DNA of 64,000 nucleotides from Enterococcus malodoratus ATCC 43197 (GTDB lineage Bacteria; Bacillota; Bacilli; Lactobacillales; Enterococcaceae): positions 1,340,136 to 1,404,135 of the forward strand of contig NZ_KE136481.1 of the NCBI RefSeq assembly GCF_000407185.1, given 5' to 3'. Each line of letters starts with the position of its first letter. Within the stretch, counting starts at the first letter, position 1. Position numbers and translations under genes: made by a program. Shown here in pieces: positions 8,183 through 17,839 of the stretch. The notes under the pieces were generated by a model. It had not been told where the DNA came from and did not search any database. It saw nothing but the letters and a program-made list of their open reading frames with translations.

Positions 8183-9991
8183 TTAATCTAGCTTGCCAGC
8201 GTGCAATTTCACGTGACAGTTATGACAAAGAATCAGTGTTTTTCTCCTTCTTGCTATCATTACTTGTTCCCATTGTTTCTTCCCTTTTAAATTTTTCAGC
8301 TTCCTAACATGATGAACTTCCATTCGACCTTCGGTTTCTCTACACCATTCACATCTGTTGGCAATTAGCCGTTGGGTTAATTCCGTTCGTGATTTATAAA
8401 TAATCGTATCTGGAAAGCTGTCAACTTTTGGGGATCTGTTTACTGTTTTCTTCTTGGGAAATCCCTCATTATATAACAAACGATAGTTTGTTCCTTGTTT
8501 CGTTTCATAAGGAATCATGAATTCGCCATTTTGCTTATATTTTCTAAGAATTTTAGCAATAGACGATTGATACTTTGCAGCTAATGTTTTAAATAAGCTG
8601 TAACGCATTACGTACATGAATGAATTCAGCACATTTGTATTGCTAGCTAGGCAAAAATAGTTGTAAATCCCACGAATTTCCGCATTGTAAGTACTTAAAA
8701 TTTCAATATCACTTAAATAGAGGAGTGCTGCTCGATGCTTTGGCATCCATGACCCATCTTGTCGGATTGTAATTGTCCCCAATTCTTTTAATTTGTTAAT
8801 CCATGTTTCTTTAGGGATATAGAGTTTACACTTATAGGAGTAATAACGTTTTTTTATACCGTTTTTATCTCTCTTGACTGCTTTATCTCTACTTACGACT
8901 ACGTGATAACCTAAAAATTTCGCAAACTGTCCAGAATGAGTAATCAATGTTTTTTCCATTGAAAGTTCTATTTTCAATTTTTCTTTTAAGAATTGTTGTA
9001 TATCACTTTTGATGGTTTCTGCATCTTTTTTTGACCCTATCAGACCAATGATGAAATCATCGGCATAGCGAACATATTTGATTCTTCGATAATTTTCATC
9101 AAAACTATCTGAATAAGGCAGTTGTATTAATTGAGTATGCATATTCTTTAACTGATCTATGATTACTTGTTTCTCTGTATTTGTTAGTTGCTCATTTTTT
9201 AGTTTTTTCCTTAACCAATACATCTTCGATTCAAGACGTTTATAGTTTTCATCTTTTCTCCGTTTTTTACCTAGTTCAAATGATGCTTTATATTCCTCCA
9301 TATACTTATCAAGTTCATTCAAGTAAATATTTGATAGAATTGGTGAAATAATTCCACCTTGCGGTGTTCCACTATAAGTTTTATTGAATTTCCAATTTTC
9401 TAAATAGCCTGCTCGCAAAAACTTCCATATTAGACGTAAAAATCGATTATCATTAATCTTTTTGCTCAATAATTGAATGAGAATATGATGATCAATGTTG
9501 TCAAAGAAAGACGAAATGTCGCCCTCAATAAACCACTTACTTCCGTTAAATGTATTGGATATGTCTCCAAGTGCAGTATGGCAACTTCTATTAGGTCGAA
9601 ATCCATGTGAGGAAGAACTAAATTCTCCTTCATAAATAGCTTCCAAAACCATACGAATAACTTCTTGAAGAAGTTTATCTATAAAAGTAGGGATACCTAG
9701 TGGTCGTTTCTTTCCATTCTTCTTTGGAATGTAAATACGTTTCACTGGTTTAGGGTGATAGCTTTCTGATCTTAGAGATTCAATCAATTTTTCTATTTTT
9801 ATCAGATTGAAACCATCAATTGTTTCGCTAGAAACACCAGGTGTTAAGTTGCCACTTTTTGAAGCGATATTCCCATACGCCATAATATAGAATTCTGGAT
9901 TGTATAGATTTCTGTAGATTCTTTCAAACTTATAGTCTTTTTGATTTGTTTTCTTTGCTAGATTGTTTAGAATAACTTCTGGATTTCTCAT
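8183..9991 (-). CDS. Group II intron reverse transcriptase/maturase with HNH endonuclease
   Basis: A multifunctional 602-residue protein that helps the intron splice and copies it into new DNA sites. Visible domains are the reverse transcriptase palm and fingers (KRPLGIPTF at 95-103, FRPNRSCH at 131-138, GTPQGGIISP at 208-217, YADD at 309-312), then the maturase/thumb region (about 380-500) and an HNH zinc-finger endonuclease (CEWC at 547-550, VHH around 559-561, CHNC at 589-592). Full-length domains suggest activity. The ATG at 9991 has AGGAGCGTGAGG upstream. A long charged insertion (about 238-300) lies between palm motifs. It lies wholly inside the intron at domain IV. Confidence 0.95.
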   Translation of the reverse strand: MRNPEVILNNLAKKTNQKDYKFERIYRNLYNPEFYIMAYGNIASKSGNLTPGVSSETIDGFNLIKIEKLIESLRSESYHPKPVKRIYIPKKNGKKRPLGIPTFIDKLLQEVIRMVLEAIYEGEFSSSSHGFRPNRSCHTALGDISNTFNGSKWFIEGDISSFFDNIDHHILIQLLSKKINDNRFLRLIWKFLRAGYLENWKFNKTYSGTPQGGIISPILSNIYLNELDKYMEEYKASFELGKKRRKDENYKRLESKMYWLRKKLKNEQLTNTEKQVIIDQLKNMHTQLIQLPYSDSFDENYRRIKYVRYADDFIIGLIGSKKDAETIKSDIQQFLKEKLKIELSMEKTLITHSGQFAKFLGYHVVVSRDKAVKRDKNGIKKRYYSYKCKLYIPKETWINKLKELGTITIRQDGSWMPKHRAALLYLSDIEILSTYNAEIRGIYNYFCLASNTNVLNSFMYVMRYSLFKTLAAKYQSSIAKILRKYKQNGEFMIPYETKQGTNYRLLYNEGFPKKKTVNRSPKVDSFPDTIIYKSRTELTQRLIANRCEWCRETEGRMEVHHVRKLKNLKGKKQWEQVMIARRRKTLILCHNCHVKLHAGKLD

Positions 9992-10601
9992 GAAGCCTCA
10001 CGCTCCTTCCTTAATTATTTAAACGAAACAAGCTGATTTCCTTCGCCATGTACTAGGCTTTCCCTAGCTCAGACTACTACGAAATCTCCGTTACCTTATT
10101 GGATATTCAGTGCCATCGCTCTTGATTTCTCTTGAGTTTTATCACCATGACTTGGCATTGCACATAGCTCTTGCGAGCATTCCAACTTAGGTAATCCCCG
10201 TTTAGCACCTGTAATAATAACTGCATAAAATTTCGGATGTGGGTTTCATCTGTATTCTTCTTTATGGAAGTTCTCGTTGTTAGAGATACGTATGTTATAG
10301 ACTTCGGACGATACCTATAACATCTAACAACATACAACGTATCTAACTATCTTTCGTTGTAGGGATGACTGACTCAGACAGACCACCATTCAAGCAGTAT
10401 AGCTTTCATCCTCATTTTTATTTTTTAACTTGCCAGCTCAGTCGTGGATAGATAGTTTTCCAACTTGCGGCTTTACCAACATGCTACACTCCCTGCTTAG
10501 TTTCCTTTGCAGATAAGTTGGTTGTTAATAGAGCAAAAATTCGTATCTTATTCTCTAGTGTATTGTTAGCACACCATCATTACAGGCCCGTACGGGCGCA
10601 C

Positions 10602-11783
10602 ACCGTAAGTCATTTTATAGCCCAGCTCAGACAATCTACCCAATGACACTTTTGCGAGTAGATTATCTCGAATACCATTCGGCAAACTTTGCGCATCTGG
10701 TCGCTGCAAGGCAATGATCATATATACCCCAGCTTGACGACCTTGAAGAATCAACGGCATCAATACTTTCAATACACGATCTGTTTCTTTATAATCCAAG
10801 GTACTAAAAAATGCGGCCCATTCATCCACGATCACAACGTATGGCGGCATTTCATAGAAAACATAATTTTTTCCCATTGTATAATTTTCATGTTCTCGCA
10901 TGTACTTGTAGCGCTTGATCATCATTTCAAAGCTGTCTTCCAGCAATCGAAAAATTTCTTCTTTTTCCATCACTACGTGTCCTTTAAACGCAGGCAAATC
11001 GGCTAGAACACCCAAGTCGGATTTCTTCGGATCAGCAATTTTTACCGTACCGATTTCCATAAACACCTTGATCAGTGTATAAATGAAATACGTTTTCCCC
11101 CCACCGATTCCACCGCTTATAAGCATGTTCGGCATCTTGTCATACTCCCAAGAGACACCTTCCATGATTTCAATTGAGCCATTTTCTGCTTTGACCTCTC
11201 GAATAGACAAGCGGCGTTCAATGGTATCCAACAGCAACTTGTATGTGACCAACATTGGCTTTCGATCGATCTCAACTAAATCACCAAGAAATAGTTCCTC
11301 CAATACCGATCCCATCATCAGAAATTCCTTATGATTTTTCCCTCCAAGTTCAAAGGTAAAACAATCCAAGGAATCCTTTTTTCGATAGTATACCTTTGGC
11401 ACTCGGATCAGTTCTTTCGAACCAGTTTCAGTTTTTATCTTTTTGGTATCCACCAAATTGTTTTTAATAAGGTATTTCAATAACCATTGGCAGCGTTGAA
11501 GTCTGCTAAAATATCCCCCATTTTCTTTGGATCGCTTCATGCCAATTAGAGAAACAGCAATTGTTAAAAATATTAGCCCTGACACTAGTATTCCTAACAT
11601 GATTATTTGTGGTCGAGCCTTTTGATTTCCATCGATCACCGAAACAATGTTTGTCAAATTTTTCCAACATAGCCAAGCTGCTAAAGTTAAACTCGGGATC
11701 GAAAAGAAAAACGTGTACCAAATGTTTAGATACCGATAATACAATTGGATTCTCTTTCCTTTATAGGAGAATAGACCTCTCAC
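10602..11783 (-). CDS. FtsK/TcpA conjugation coupling ATPase (Orf21-type), 5' exon
   Basis: Coupling protein that moves the relaxase-bound strand to the mating channel. The 394 residues contain two N-terminal membrane helices (about 20-40 and 59-80), then a P-loop ATPase with Walker A GGIGGGKTY (224-232) and Walker B YVVIVDEW (315-322), followed by LQGRQAGVYMIIALQRPD. The start is GTG at 11783, with GGAAGGTG upstream. The exon ends after GGT at 10602 where the group II intron begins. Joined to 7761-8087 it gives 502 residues, close to Tn916 Orf21 (461). The gene follows the two YdcP-like genes, as in Tn916-family elements. Unspliced message would end a few codons into the intron (VRPYGPVMMVC). 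Confidence 0.92.
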
Positions 11784-11832
11784 ATCTTCACCTTCCCTTT
11801 TTTTATGACTAGCAGCAATGGCAGACTATTGC

Positions 11833-12243
11833 TTATTTTTTATTCTTATCACTTTCGCCGGATTGAGTTGAATTTGCGGCAGCTTTTTGAGCGGTTGATT
11901 TCTTCAAACCTTCGGCATAAATATCTAACTCATAATATTCTCGATTCCCATCTTGTGCTGCAATGTACGTCAAATGGAACTCTGGATTTACTAACTCAAC
12001 CGCTTCACGCCATTTAAACGTTTCGATCTCAGCAGTTGGTGGAAATGTAACCCGACTTGAAATTTTCTTTTTATCGCCAAAGACTAGTTCAGCCCTCTTT
12101 TTTTTGATCTCGCCTGTACTTTGTCTTGTTTCTTCGTCATAACCTAATACTGGGTCTTCCAACGAACTAAAGCGAATTGCCCCTAAACTAGAAACATCTA
12201 AAGCTTCTGTAATGTTGTTGTTGTCTTTGAATTTTAAAACCAT
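11833..12243 (-). CDS. YdcP-like (Orf22-type) conjugative element protein
   Basis: A 136-residue protein of the YdcP/DUF961 type found at the start of transfer operons in Tn916-like elements. The N-terminal part (FKDNNNITEALDVSSLGAIRF) is typical of Orf22-like proteins; the C-terminus is a polar Ser/Lys tail. It lies 2 bases after the 116-aa paralogue-like gene and 49 bases before the coupling ATPase, so the three form one operon. Biochemical role unknown in the family; some members affect element replication or copy number. Confidence 0.8.
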   Translation of the reverse strand: MVLKFKDNNNITEALDVSSLGAIRFSSLEDPVLGYDEETRQSTGEIKKKRAELVFGDKKKISSRVTFPPTAEIETFKWREAVELVNPEFHLTYIAAQDGNREYYELDIYAEGLKKSTAQKAAANSTQSGESDKNKK

Positions 12244-12245
12244 AG

Positions 12246-12596
12246 TTACGCCCCTTCCTTAACTGTTGCATTAGATAGATAAAGCGAGAAATCTAAATAG
12301 CCATTTACCGAATTGGTCATTCGTCCATCATCATTCGTTTCTCGACTTGAAATTCGAACTTTATCAGGAACTAGATAAGCTTCGTCAAAATCAATCTCAA
12401 TTTCACCCTCTGGCAACACCGCGGCACTTTTATCGATCACGATCGGTAAAGCACCATGTTTTTCTGAATCCCCGTAGAATTTTACATAACTGCCAAGAAC
12501 ACCATTCACCTCTTTTGGTGCTTCTTTAAATTGTGTACCTAAAATGAAGACTCTTCCGACCCATTCCTTTTTTACTTTTAACTTTGTTAGTTTCAA
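12246..12596 (-). CDS. YdcP-like (Orf23-type) conjugative element protein
   Basis: A 116-residue YdcP/DUF961 protein, the first gene of the visible transfer operon. It carries GRVFILGTQFKEAP and DKVRISSRETNDDGRM, similar to the family. Start ATG at 12596 with GAAAGAAGGAAAGAAC upstream. No membrane segment. It is separated from the chromosome side by about 600 bases without a gene. Its role in replication or transfer is not settled for the family. Confidence 0.8.
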   Translation of the reverse strand: MKLTKLKVKKEWVGRVFILGTQFKEAPKEVNGVLGSYVKFYGDSEKHGALPIVIDKSAAVLPEGEIEIDFDEAYLVPDKVRISSRETNDDGRMTNSVNGYLDFSLYLSNATVKEGA

Positions 12597-12834
12597 GTTC
12601 TTTCCTTCTTTCTTTCTTTCTGTTCTCTATTTAATCTTCAAAAAAACATACTTTCGAATGACATATTAATACTGAGTATATTTGAATAGCTTAAACTGAC
12701 TGTTTAAGCGTTCATTAGCTCTATTCTCAAGTATTTTATCCATATTAATCCAAAGGCTCTTAAAGCGTGCTTTATTTAAGTTTTACAAACAGTTCTTTTC
12801 GAGTAAAAATTAATTACCACTTTTCCTGACACAA

Positions 12835-12867
12835 ACAAAAGCTATGAATCAAATTCATAACTTTTGT
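12835..12867 (-). terminator. Hairpin, possible minus-strand terminator
   Basis: A 15-bp stem with a 3-base loop; it pairs fully, with one G-U, only as minus-strand RNA and is followed by UUUGU-rich sequence. It may insulate the transfer operon from transcription coming from asd. Confidence 0.5.
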
Positions 12868-12963
12868 TGTACAACTATATTTAATTATGGGATTGGGAAT
12901 TGAAAGCTTTTTTTGTGTCAGAAATTATGATCGCTCTGATTAGTTTTATTGTTCCTAATTTTT

Positions 12964-13009
12964 GGTGCAATTTTTGTGCAATGCACTTTCATTGCACATA
13001 GATTGCACA
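12964..13009. promoter_or_regulatory. Array of four GTGCAAT motifs, probable recombinase arm sites
   Basis: GTGCAAT occurs twice in one direction (about 12965-12971, 12976-12982) and twice inverted (12991-12997, 13002-13008). The inner pair forms a perfect 9-bp palindrome, TGTGCAATG at 12975-12983 and CATTGCACA at 12990-12998. Repeated short motifs close to an element end fit arm-type binding sites of a tyrosine integrase or excisionase. A repressor operator is the alternative. Confidence 0.45.
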
Positions 13010-13164
13010 TTTTTTCTTTGTTTTACTCTATTATTGACTTTTATACAGCTTTAAATCCTTGATATGAAGCCATCTCGTTTGATACATCGAAGTACAGTAA
13101 AGATACATGATTTTTTCTGAAAAACCATCGATTGAAAATACTAGGTGAAAATGGGCAAAAGAAA

Positions 13165-13185
13165 AAGCGTGAATGAATCACGCTT
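13165..13185 (-). terminator. Terminator of asd
   Basis: AAGCGTGA and TCACGCTT form a perfect 8-bp stem around a 5-base loop, followed on the minus strand by TTTCTTTTG. It sits just beyond the asd stop codon. Confidence 0.8.
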
Positions 13186-13192
13186 GATTGAT

Positions 13193-14242
13193 TTATTTAA
13201 ATAGACCCATTTCATACATCGTTTCAGCAATCTGTAATGAATTCCAAGCTGCGCCTTTTAATAAGTTATCCGAAACTACCCAAAGGTGAGCGCCCTTTTC
13301 TTCATCAGGATCTTTGCGGATACGTCCAACAAATGTTTCCTTTTTGCCCACGCTATTCAACGCTTGCGGATAGATTTGCTGGCTTGGATCATCTTCCAAC
13401 ACTACACCAGGTGCTTGGCTGAGCAACTCTTGAATTTCTGCCACAGTAGCTGTTTTTTCTGTTTCGATATAAATCGATTCGGAATGTCCGCTCATGACTG
13501 GGATTCGCACACAAGTCGCCGAGACTTTGATCGTCTCATCTTCCATGATTTTTTTCGTTTCGTTGATCATTTTCCATTCTTCATTCGTATAGCCCTCTTC
13601 AGCAAAAACATCGATTTGAGCCAACGCGTTGAAGGCCAATGGATAATGCTTTTTATCGCCGCCGCATGGCAGAATCTCTGCTTGCCATTCATCGAGTGGT
13701 TTGTCAGCTAAAAAGTCGCGTGTTTGTTGCTTCAATTCTTCCATAGCTTGATTGCCGGCACCCGATACCGCTTGATAAGTCGAGACGATTATCCGATTTA
13801 AGCCGAAAGCCTGACGAATCGGTTCTAACGCCACCATCATCTGAATCGTTGAACAGTTCGGATTTGCAATAATACCATTGTGTTTACGCAGAGCCTCAGG
13901 ATTCACCTCTGGCACAACTAACGGCACTGAAGGGTCCATCCGGAAATGACTTGTATTGTCTACTACAACCGCTCCGCGTTTCACCGCTTCTGGTGCGAAT
14001 TTCGCAGAAATACCCCCGCCTGCTGAGAATAAAGCGAGATCAACGCCTTCGAATGAATCAGGAACCAATTCTTCGATCGTCTGAGTTTCGCCTTTAAATG
14101 AAAGTTGCTTTCCCGCAGAACGCTTTGAAGCCAAAAACTTCACAGTATCCAATGGCAACGTGCTGTTTTCTAATAGTTTGATCATTTGTGTGCCCACTGC
14201 ACCGGTAGCGCCGACAATTGCAACATTCATTTTTCTCATCAT
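13193..14242 (-). CDS. asd: Aspartate-semialdehyde dehydrogenase
   Basis: Reduces aspartyl-4-phosphate to aspartate semialdehyde, the branch point to lysine/diaminopimelate, threonine and methionine. The 349 residues begin with an NADP-binding motif [12 protein letters not shown]; the catalytic cysteine is in NPNCSTIQM and the substrate loop shows MSGHSESIY. Length is normal. The ATG at 14242 is chosen since AAAGAG lies just upstream; GTG at 14248 and ATG at 14230 are alternatives. It is a single gene with its own terminator, flanked by the conjugative element, so the element inserted beside, not into, asd. Confidence 0.95.
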   Translation of the reverse strand: MMRKMNVAIVGATGAVGTQMIKLLENSTLPLDTVKFLASKRSAGKQLSFKGETQTIEELVPDSFEGVDLALFSAGGGISAKFAPEAVKRGAVVVDNTSHFRMDPSVPLVVPEVNPEALRKHNGIIANPNCSTIQMMVALEPIRQAFGLNRIIVSTYQAVSGAGNQAMEELKQQTRDFLADKPLDEWQAEILPCGGDKKHYPLAFNALAQIDVFAEEGYTNEEWKMINETKKIMEDETIKVSATCVRIPVMSGHSESIYIETEKTATVAEIQELLSQAPGVVLEDDPSQQIYPQALNSVGKKETFVGRIRKDPDEEKGAHLWVVSDNLLKGAAWNSLQIAETMYEMGLFK

Positions 14243-14535
14243 AATCACTCTTTCATTTCATAGTATTTTAACAGTTTATCACATTCGGTTTGAAACGCAA
14301 GCAGTCTTTTCATTATTGGTCAAAATCGAATTATAAAAGGTTAAATATCGGATACTGCTTAATTTTCAATATTCTCTCTATCCTAAATAATTGATATAAC
14401 AAAGATAAAATAAACTTTCTAATCCAAATATTGTAAAAAAAATTAAAAAAACAAGTTTTTTTGAATACTTTTATTGTAGTTTTCTAATAAAAGCTTTAGA
14501 ATTAATATGAAAGCGTTATTCGTAGGAGGTCAATC

Positions 14536-15354
14536 ATGAAGGTCCATGGGCATATCATTAAACAAACACGCGAGGACATGGGGTTGCCGCTAGATGCCCT
14601 CGATATCATTTGTTCACCTGCTGACTTAGAATTGATTGAATTGAAAAACGAAGGCATTTTGGAAGTCGTTTTAGATCTCTGCACAAGATTAAGTATCCCA
14701 TACCACCAAGTTTTTCCGGAAACCACTCTTTTGTCAGAAGTCTCTTTGTTAAATATTGTCCGTTGTTTGCACCTGCGCCAAGAATTCTCCAGTGTTTTAT
14801 TTTTATTGGATACTTATGGAAAGAAAATTTCTTACGATAACGCGCGAATCGTTGGTCACTTGCTGTATTTCCGTGCCTACGCGAACCTATTTGGCAGTCA
14901 TGATACCCAAAAAGCCGTACACTATTTCCAACGAGCCTACACCTTTTTACATGATGAAAAACGATATGAACTGCTAGTACTCAAAGGATTAGCCACTTGT
15001 TATCAAGCAAACGAAGAAAAAAAGCGCGCCCGTATCTTTTTTAAACGCGCTGAACAATTGGAGGAAAAAATGAATACTCAACAACAGTTAGGTCCATCTT
15101 ATTATCAAGCAGCCTGCTTCTACGCTGATCGTGGAAACCGGGAAAAAGCAAACTCATTTTGTGATGAAGGCATCCAGACTTTATTAGAAGTAAACATTAC
15201 TGCTGGCTTAGAAGAGTTATTTTTTGAAAAGGCCCTGATACAGGAAAACCTCAACGAACAAATGGAACTCTTAAAACAAGCGGATTATTATGCCAAGTTA
15301 AATGAGAATTTTAATCTAAAAGAATTGATTAATAAAAAACTGAATAACAATTAA
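14536..15354 (+). CDS. Rgg/PlcR-like TPR regulator with degenerate HTH
   Basis: 272 residues. The first 60 resemble an XRE helix-turn-helix that has diverged (HGHIIKQTREDMGLPLDALD), and the rest is a chain of TPR-like helical hairpins (AVHYFQRAYTF, ARIFFKRAEQL, ANSFCDEGIQ). This layout is that of Rgg/RNPP peptide-sensing regulators. Start ATG at 14536 with AGGAGG 8 bases upstream. A promoter TTGTAG-17-TAGAAT lies just upstream. A cre-like sequence (TGAAAGCGTTATTC, 14508-14521) covers the region before the RBS. No pheromone gene was found nearby. DNA binding is uncertain because the N-terminus is atypical. Confidence 0.7.
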   Translation: MKVHGHIIKQTREDMGLPLDALDIICSPADLELIELKNEGILEVVLDLCTRLSIPYHQVFPETTLLSEVSLLNIVRCLHLRQEFSSVLFLLDTYGKKISYDNARIVGHLLYFRAYANLFGSHDTQKAVHYFQRAYTFLHDEKRYELLVLKGLATCYQANEEKKRARIFFKRAEQLEEKMNTQQQLGPSYYQAACFYADRGNREKANSFCDEGIQTLLEVNITAGLEELFFEKALIQENLNEQMELLKQADYYAKLNENFNLKELINKKLNNN

Positions 15355-15370
15355 AAACGTAAAACCTGCA

Positions 15371-15406
15371 AAAGGGCTGTGCCAAAATTAACTGGCACAG
15401 CCCTTT
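15371..15406. terminator. Bidirectional terminator
   Basis: AAAGGGCTGTGCCA and its exact complement form a 14-bp stem with an 8-base loop and T-runs on both sides. It serves the convergent TPR regulator and MFS genes. Confidence 0.9.
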
Positions 15407-15420
15407 TTATATGTTATGAA

Positions 15421-16617
15421 TTACCCATTAACTTTCGTTGCTTTTCCAGGTTTATAAAAAATCATATACAGAATTGCCACGATAATTGGAATTACTGCAC
15501 AGAAAATATAAATATGTTGATACGAACCTAGAAGTCCTTTAACAGCTCCCAACAAGTAAGGTCCAACACCTAATCCCAAGTCAAGGCCAATAAAGTAAGT
15601 TGATAAAGCGACACCGATACGGTCTTTTTCAACTAACTTCAAAGTAACGGCCTGTCCATTTGCCATAAAGGTTCCATACCCCAAGCCAACGAAAGCACCA
15701 GAGGCCAATAATACAAAAGTATTTCCTGTAAAGGCCAAAAGAATCAAGCCAATCGTCAAACAAATAAAACTTGGATACATTACAGCATTTTCACCATGTC
15801 TATCAAAAATTTTACCAGACATTGGTCTTGTCAAAGTAACGACCAATGCGTAAACCACGAAGAAGAAGGCTCCTGCTGTCACCAAGTGCAGTTGATCCGC
15901 ATAAATAGATAGGAATCCTAGAACACTTGAGTAGGCAATCCCGATTAAAAACGCAATTCCTGCGATAAACAGGACTTTGAATTCAATAAAGCTTTCCAAA
16001 CTGAATGTATTGATTTTTGCACGACTTTCTTCTGTTAACACGATATTGTTTACCTTGAATTTGAAGCAAGCCAGCATCGTGATGAAGGCTAATACGACTG
16101 CAAGGATAATAATGGCCTTAAATCCTACTAATGGTAATAGCAGCAACCCGATAAACGGACCAATTGCGGCCGCTAAACTGGTGCTCAATCCATAGTAATT
16201 AATTCCTTCACCGTATTTCGCTTCCGGGATATAAGCCGTGACAATTGCGTTTGCCGCTGTCGAAACTGCACCATAACCAAAACCATTCAAGAAACGTACA
16301 CCATCTAAAATAAAGATATTGCTGCTGACCAAATACGCCGCAGTTGTTATCAAATAAAAAAGTGCCCCGTAACGTAAGACTGCTCGGCGACCAAATAATT
16401 CCAGTTTCTTCCCAATATAGAGCCGCGCAAGCAATGTACCGATGATATAAATCCCTACCGCAAAGCCCGCTTGTGCTGTTGATGCACCTAAACTTTGGGT
16501 CGCATATTTCGCTGTGATAACGACAAAACAGTAATAAACTAAAAATACAACAAAATTGATAATTGTGATTGTGATAAAACCTTTATTGAATAACTTTTCT
16601 TCTTCCTTAATTTTCAA
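15421..16617 (-). CDS. MFS transporter (12 TM)
   Basis: A 398-residue major facilitator with twelve hydrophobic helices and the loop 2-3 type motif (ARLYIGKKLELFGRRAVL). A second signature, RPMSGKIFDRHG, begins the second half. The substrate cannot be read from sequence; relatives are annotated as drug or metabolite exporters. It lies 15 bases downstream of a 95-residue protein gene and probably forms an operon with it. A divergent Crp/Fnr-type regulator gene lies upstream of the pair. Confidence 0.85.
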   Translation of the reverse strand: MKIKEEEKLFNKGFITITIINFVVFLVYYCFVVITAKYATQSLGASTAQAGFAVGIYIIGTLLARLYIGKKLELFGRRAVLRYGALFYLITTAAYLVSSNIFILDGVRFLNGFGYGAVSTAANAIVTAYIPEAKYGEGINYYGLSTSLAAAIGPFIGLLLLPLVGFKAIIILAVVLAFITMLACFKFKVNNIVLTEESRAKINTFSLESFIEFKVLFIAGIAFLIGIAYSSVLGFLSIYADQLHLVTAGAFFFVVYALVVTLTRPMSGKIFDRHGENAVMYPSFICLTIGLILLAFTGNTFVLLASGAFVGLGYGTFMANGQAVTLKLVEKDRIGVALSTYFIGLDLGLGVGPYLLGAVKGLLGSYQHIYIFCAVIPIIVAILYMIFYKPGKATKVNG

Positions 16618-16632
16618 GACCCACTCTCATTA

Positions 16633-16920
16633 TTATGCGATACTCTCATTCAATTTCTTTAAATCAGAAATCTTTTCCGCGATCTTATTATAATTAGACG
16701 GGTAGCGATCGACTGCTTGACTAATAAATAAATCACGTGTGTGGTCAAACTCTGCCAAAAAATCCTCTAGTGTATCATCTGATTCCAGCGTATAATCCTT
16801 TCTCAGCATCAAGGCATTTTGATAGGCATCATTTAGAAAGACCAAAACGGCCTCCTTTTCAAACCGTACCTTGTAGGCTGATTCCAATCGTTCGATCATT
16901 GCGCATGTCCATTTTTTCAT
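16633..16920 (-). CDS. Small protein of unknown function, operon partner of the MFS transporter
   Basis: 95 residues, helical, soluble, with Met-Lys-Lys-Trp start at 16920 and an AGGAGTGG motif upstream (ATAAGAGGAGTGG). No known motif. It precedes the MFS gene by 15 bases, so the two are likely co-transcribed. The upstream 220 bases separate it from a divergent regulator. A role in controlling or sensing the transported compound is possible but unsupported. Confidence 0.7.
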   Translation of the reverse strand: MKKWTCAMIERLESAYKVRFEKEAVLVFLNDAYQNALMLRKDYTLESDDTLEDFLAEFDHTRDLFISQAVDRYPSNYNKIAEKISDLKKLNESIA

Positions 16921-17141
16921 GAATAACCACTCCTCTTATTTCCAAATTTTCTAATCACTAGAGCATTTGGGCTGTTTGACTTACTTAACCGATTATAAGG
17001 ATATAAAAAAAAGAGGAAATCAGATTTCTTAATAAAAAAAGCCCTTAATTATTTCTATTAAAAAAGGACATTAACATTTGTTTGTATCTTTTTTATACAT
17101 ACTTTTGATCTGATCCGACGGTTTCTTGTGATAAAATAGCA

Positions 17142-17837
17142 ATGAAAATTTCAGTAATTTACGGAAGGAACAACGAAAAATTGGATAATACAGCTTTAAC
17201 AAACTACTTAGAACAAAAAAAATTTCCAATCGTTACCAAAGAATATAAAAAATATTTGCTTTACGAAGGAATCCAGGATCACCATGTGTACATTTTGAAA
17301 AACGGCGTCATAAAGACCAGTGTCATCTCCAGAGATGGGAGAGAATTCAATTTGGACTATATCAACGATCTCGAAGTAGTCTCACTGTTAAAGGATGAAT
17401 ACTCCCAATTTATTGATGCCCCCTTTAATATACGGGTAGAGTCAGAAAAGGCCGAACTCTATCAAATCGATCGCGTGGAATTTTGGAAAGACATCAATCA
17501 AAATTTCGAACTGCAAATCTATGTAAAAAACTATTATCGAGAGCGGCTGCTCAAATCAATGAAGCGAACGCAACAGATGTTGATGAACGGGAAGTTTGGC
17601 GCCGTCTGTACTCAAATTTATGATTTGCACGACAAATTCGGGATTGAGTTTCAAGATGGAATATTAATTGATTTTGTCGTAACCAATGAAGAAATCGCGC
17701 ATTTCTGCGGCATCAATGCGGCCAGCAGTGTCAGCCGAATCATGCATCAATTGAAAAGCTGCGGAGCCATCAAAATGCATGATCGCAAGATATTCATCAA
17801 AAACATCGAGTTGATCAAGGACAATATTATCTTCTAA
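17142..17837 (+). CDS. Crp/Fnr-family transcription regulator
   Basis: 231 residues with an N-terminal cyclic-nucleotide-binding-like beta-barrel (about 35-110) and a C-terminal winged helix (TNEEIAHFCGINAASSVSRIMHQLK, recognition helix near 190-205). No Fe-S cysteine cluster as in Fnr is evident, and the cAMP-binding signature is absent, so it belongs with PrfA/ArcR-like members. The start at ATG 17142 lacks an RBS; TTG at 17181 with GGAAGGA 11 bases upstream is a real alternative. It faces away from the MFS operon, so it may control that operon. Confidence 0.78.
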   Translation: MKISVIYGRNNEKLDNTALTNYLEQKKFPIVTKEYKKYLLYEGIQDHHVYILKNGVIKTSVISRDGREFNLDYINDLEVVSLLKDEYSQFIDAPFNIRVESEKAELYQIDRVEFWKDINQNFELQIYVKNYYRERLLKSMKRTQQMLMNGKFGAVCTQIYDLHDKFGIEFQDGILIDFVVTNEEIAHFCGINAASSVSRIMHQLKSCGAIKMHDRKIFIKNIELIKDNIIF

Positions 17838-17839
17838 AC

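Larger units (their letters stand above)
8088..10601 (-). mobile_element. Group II intron inserted in the coupling ATPase gene
   Basis: A 2514-base intron on the minus strand. The 5' end reads GTGCGCCCG (consensus GUGYG) at 10601, and the 3' end reads GGGTAC at 8088 (consensus AY). Domain V is visible as a 34-base hairpin at 8140-8173 starting AAGCCGUAU, with a CGAG tip. A 610-base ribozyme 5' part precedes the reverse transcriptase ORF, and domain VI follows domain V. The boundaries fall between codons: ...ACT TAC GGT before and TTA CCC TAC after, so splicing restores one frame. No stem or ORF decay was noticed, so it looks intact. Insertion near a conserved conjugation gene resembles Ll.LtrB in a lactococcal relaxase gene, although the host gene differs. 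Confidence 0.92.
12597..13192. other. Gene-free right end of the conjugative element
   Basis: 596 bases with no convincing coding region between the first transfer gene and asd. It contains a minus-strand terminator-like hairpin (12835-12867), an array of GTGCAAT motifs (12964-13009) and the asd terminator (13165-13185). The junction between element and chromosome should lie inside this stretch, probably between about 13010 and 13160. I could not define the exact att site because the left end is outside the window. Confidence 0.55.

Noticed and set aside
10107-10337. Open frame of 76 codons on the minus strand inside the intron 5' part
   Set aside because: It lies in the ribozyme domains I-III, has no RBS and its translation looks random; explained by structured RNA.
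10566-10601. Coupling ATPase as a complete 405-residue protein
   Set aside because: The last eleven codons are intron sequence (from GTGCG); the real protein continues in the 3' exon.
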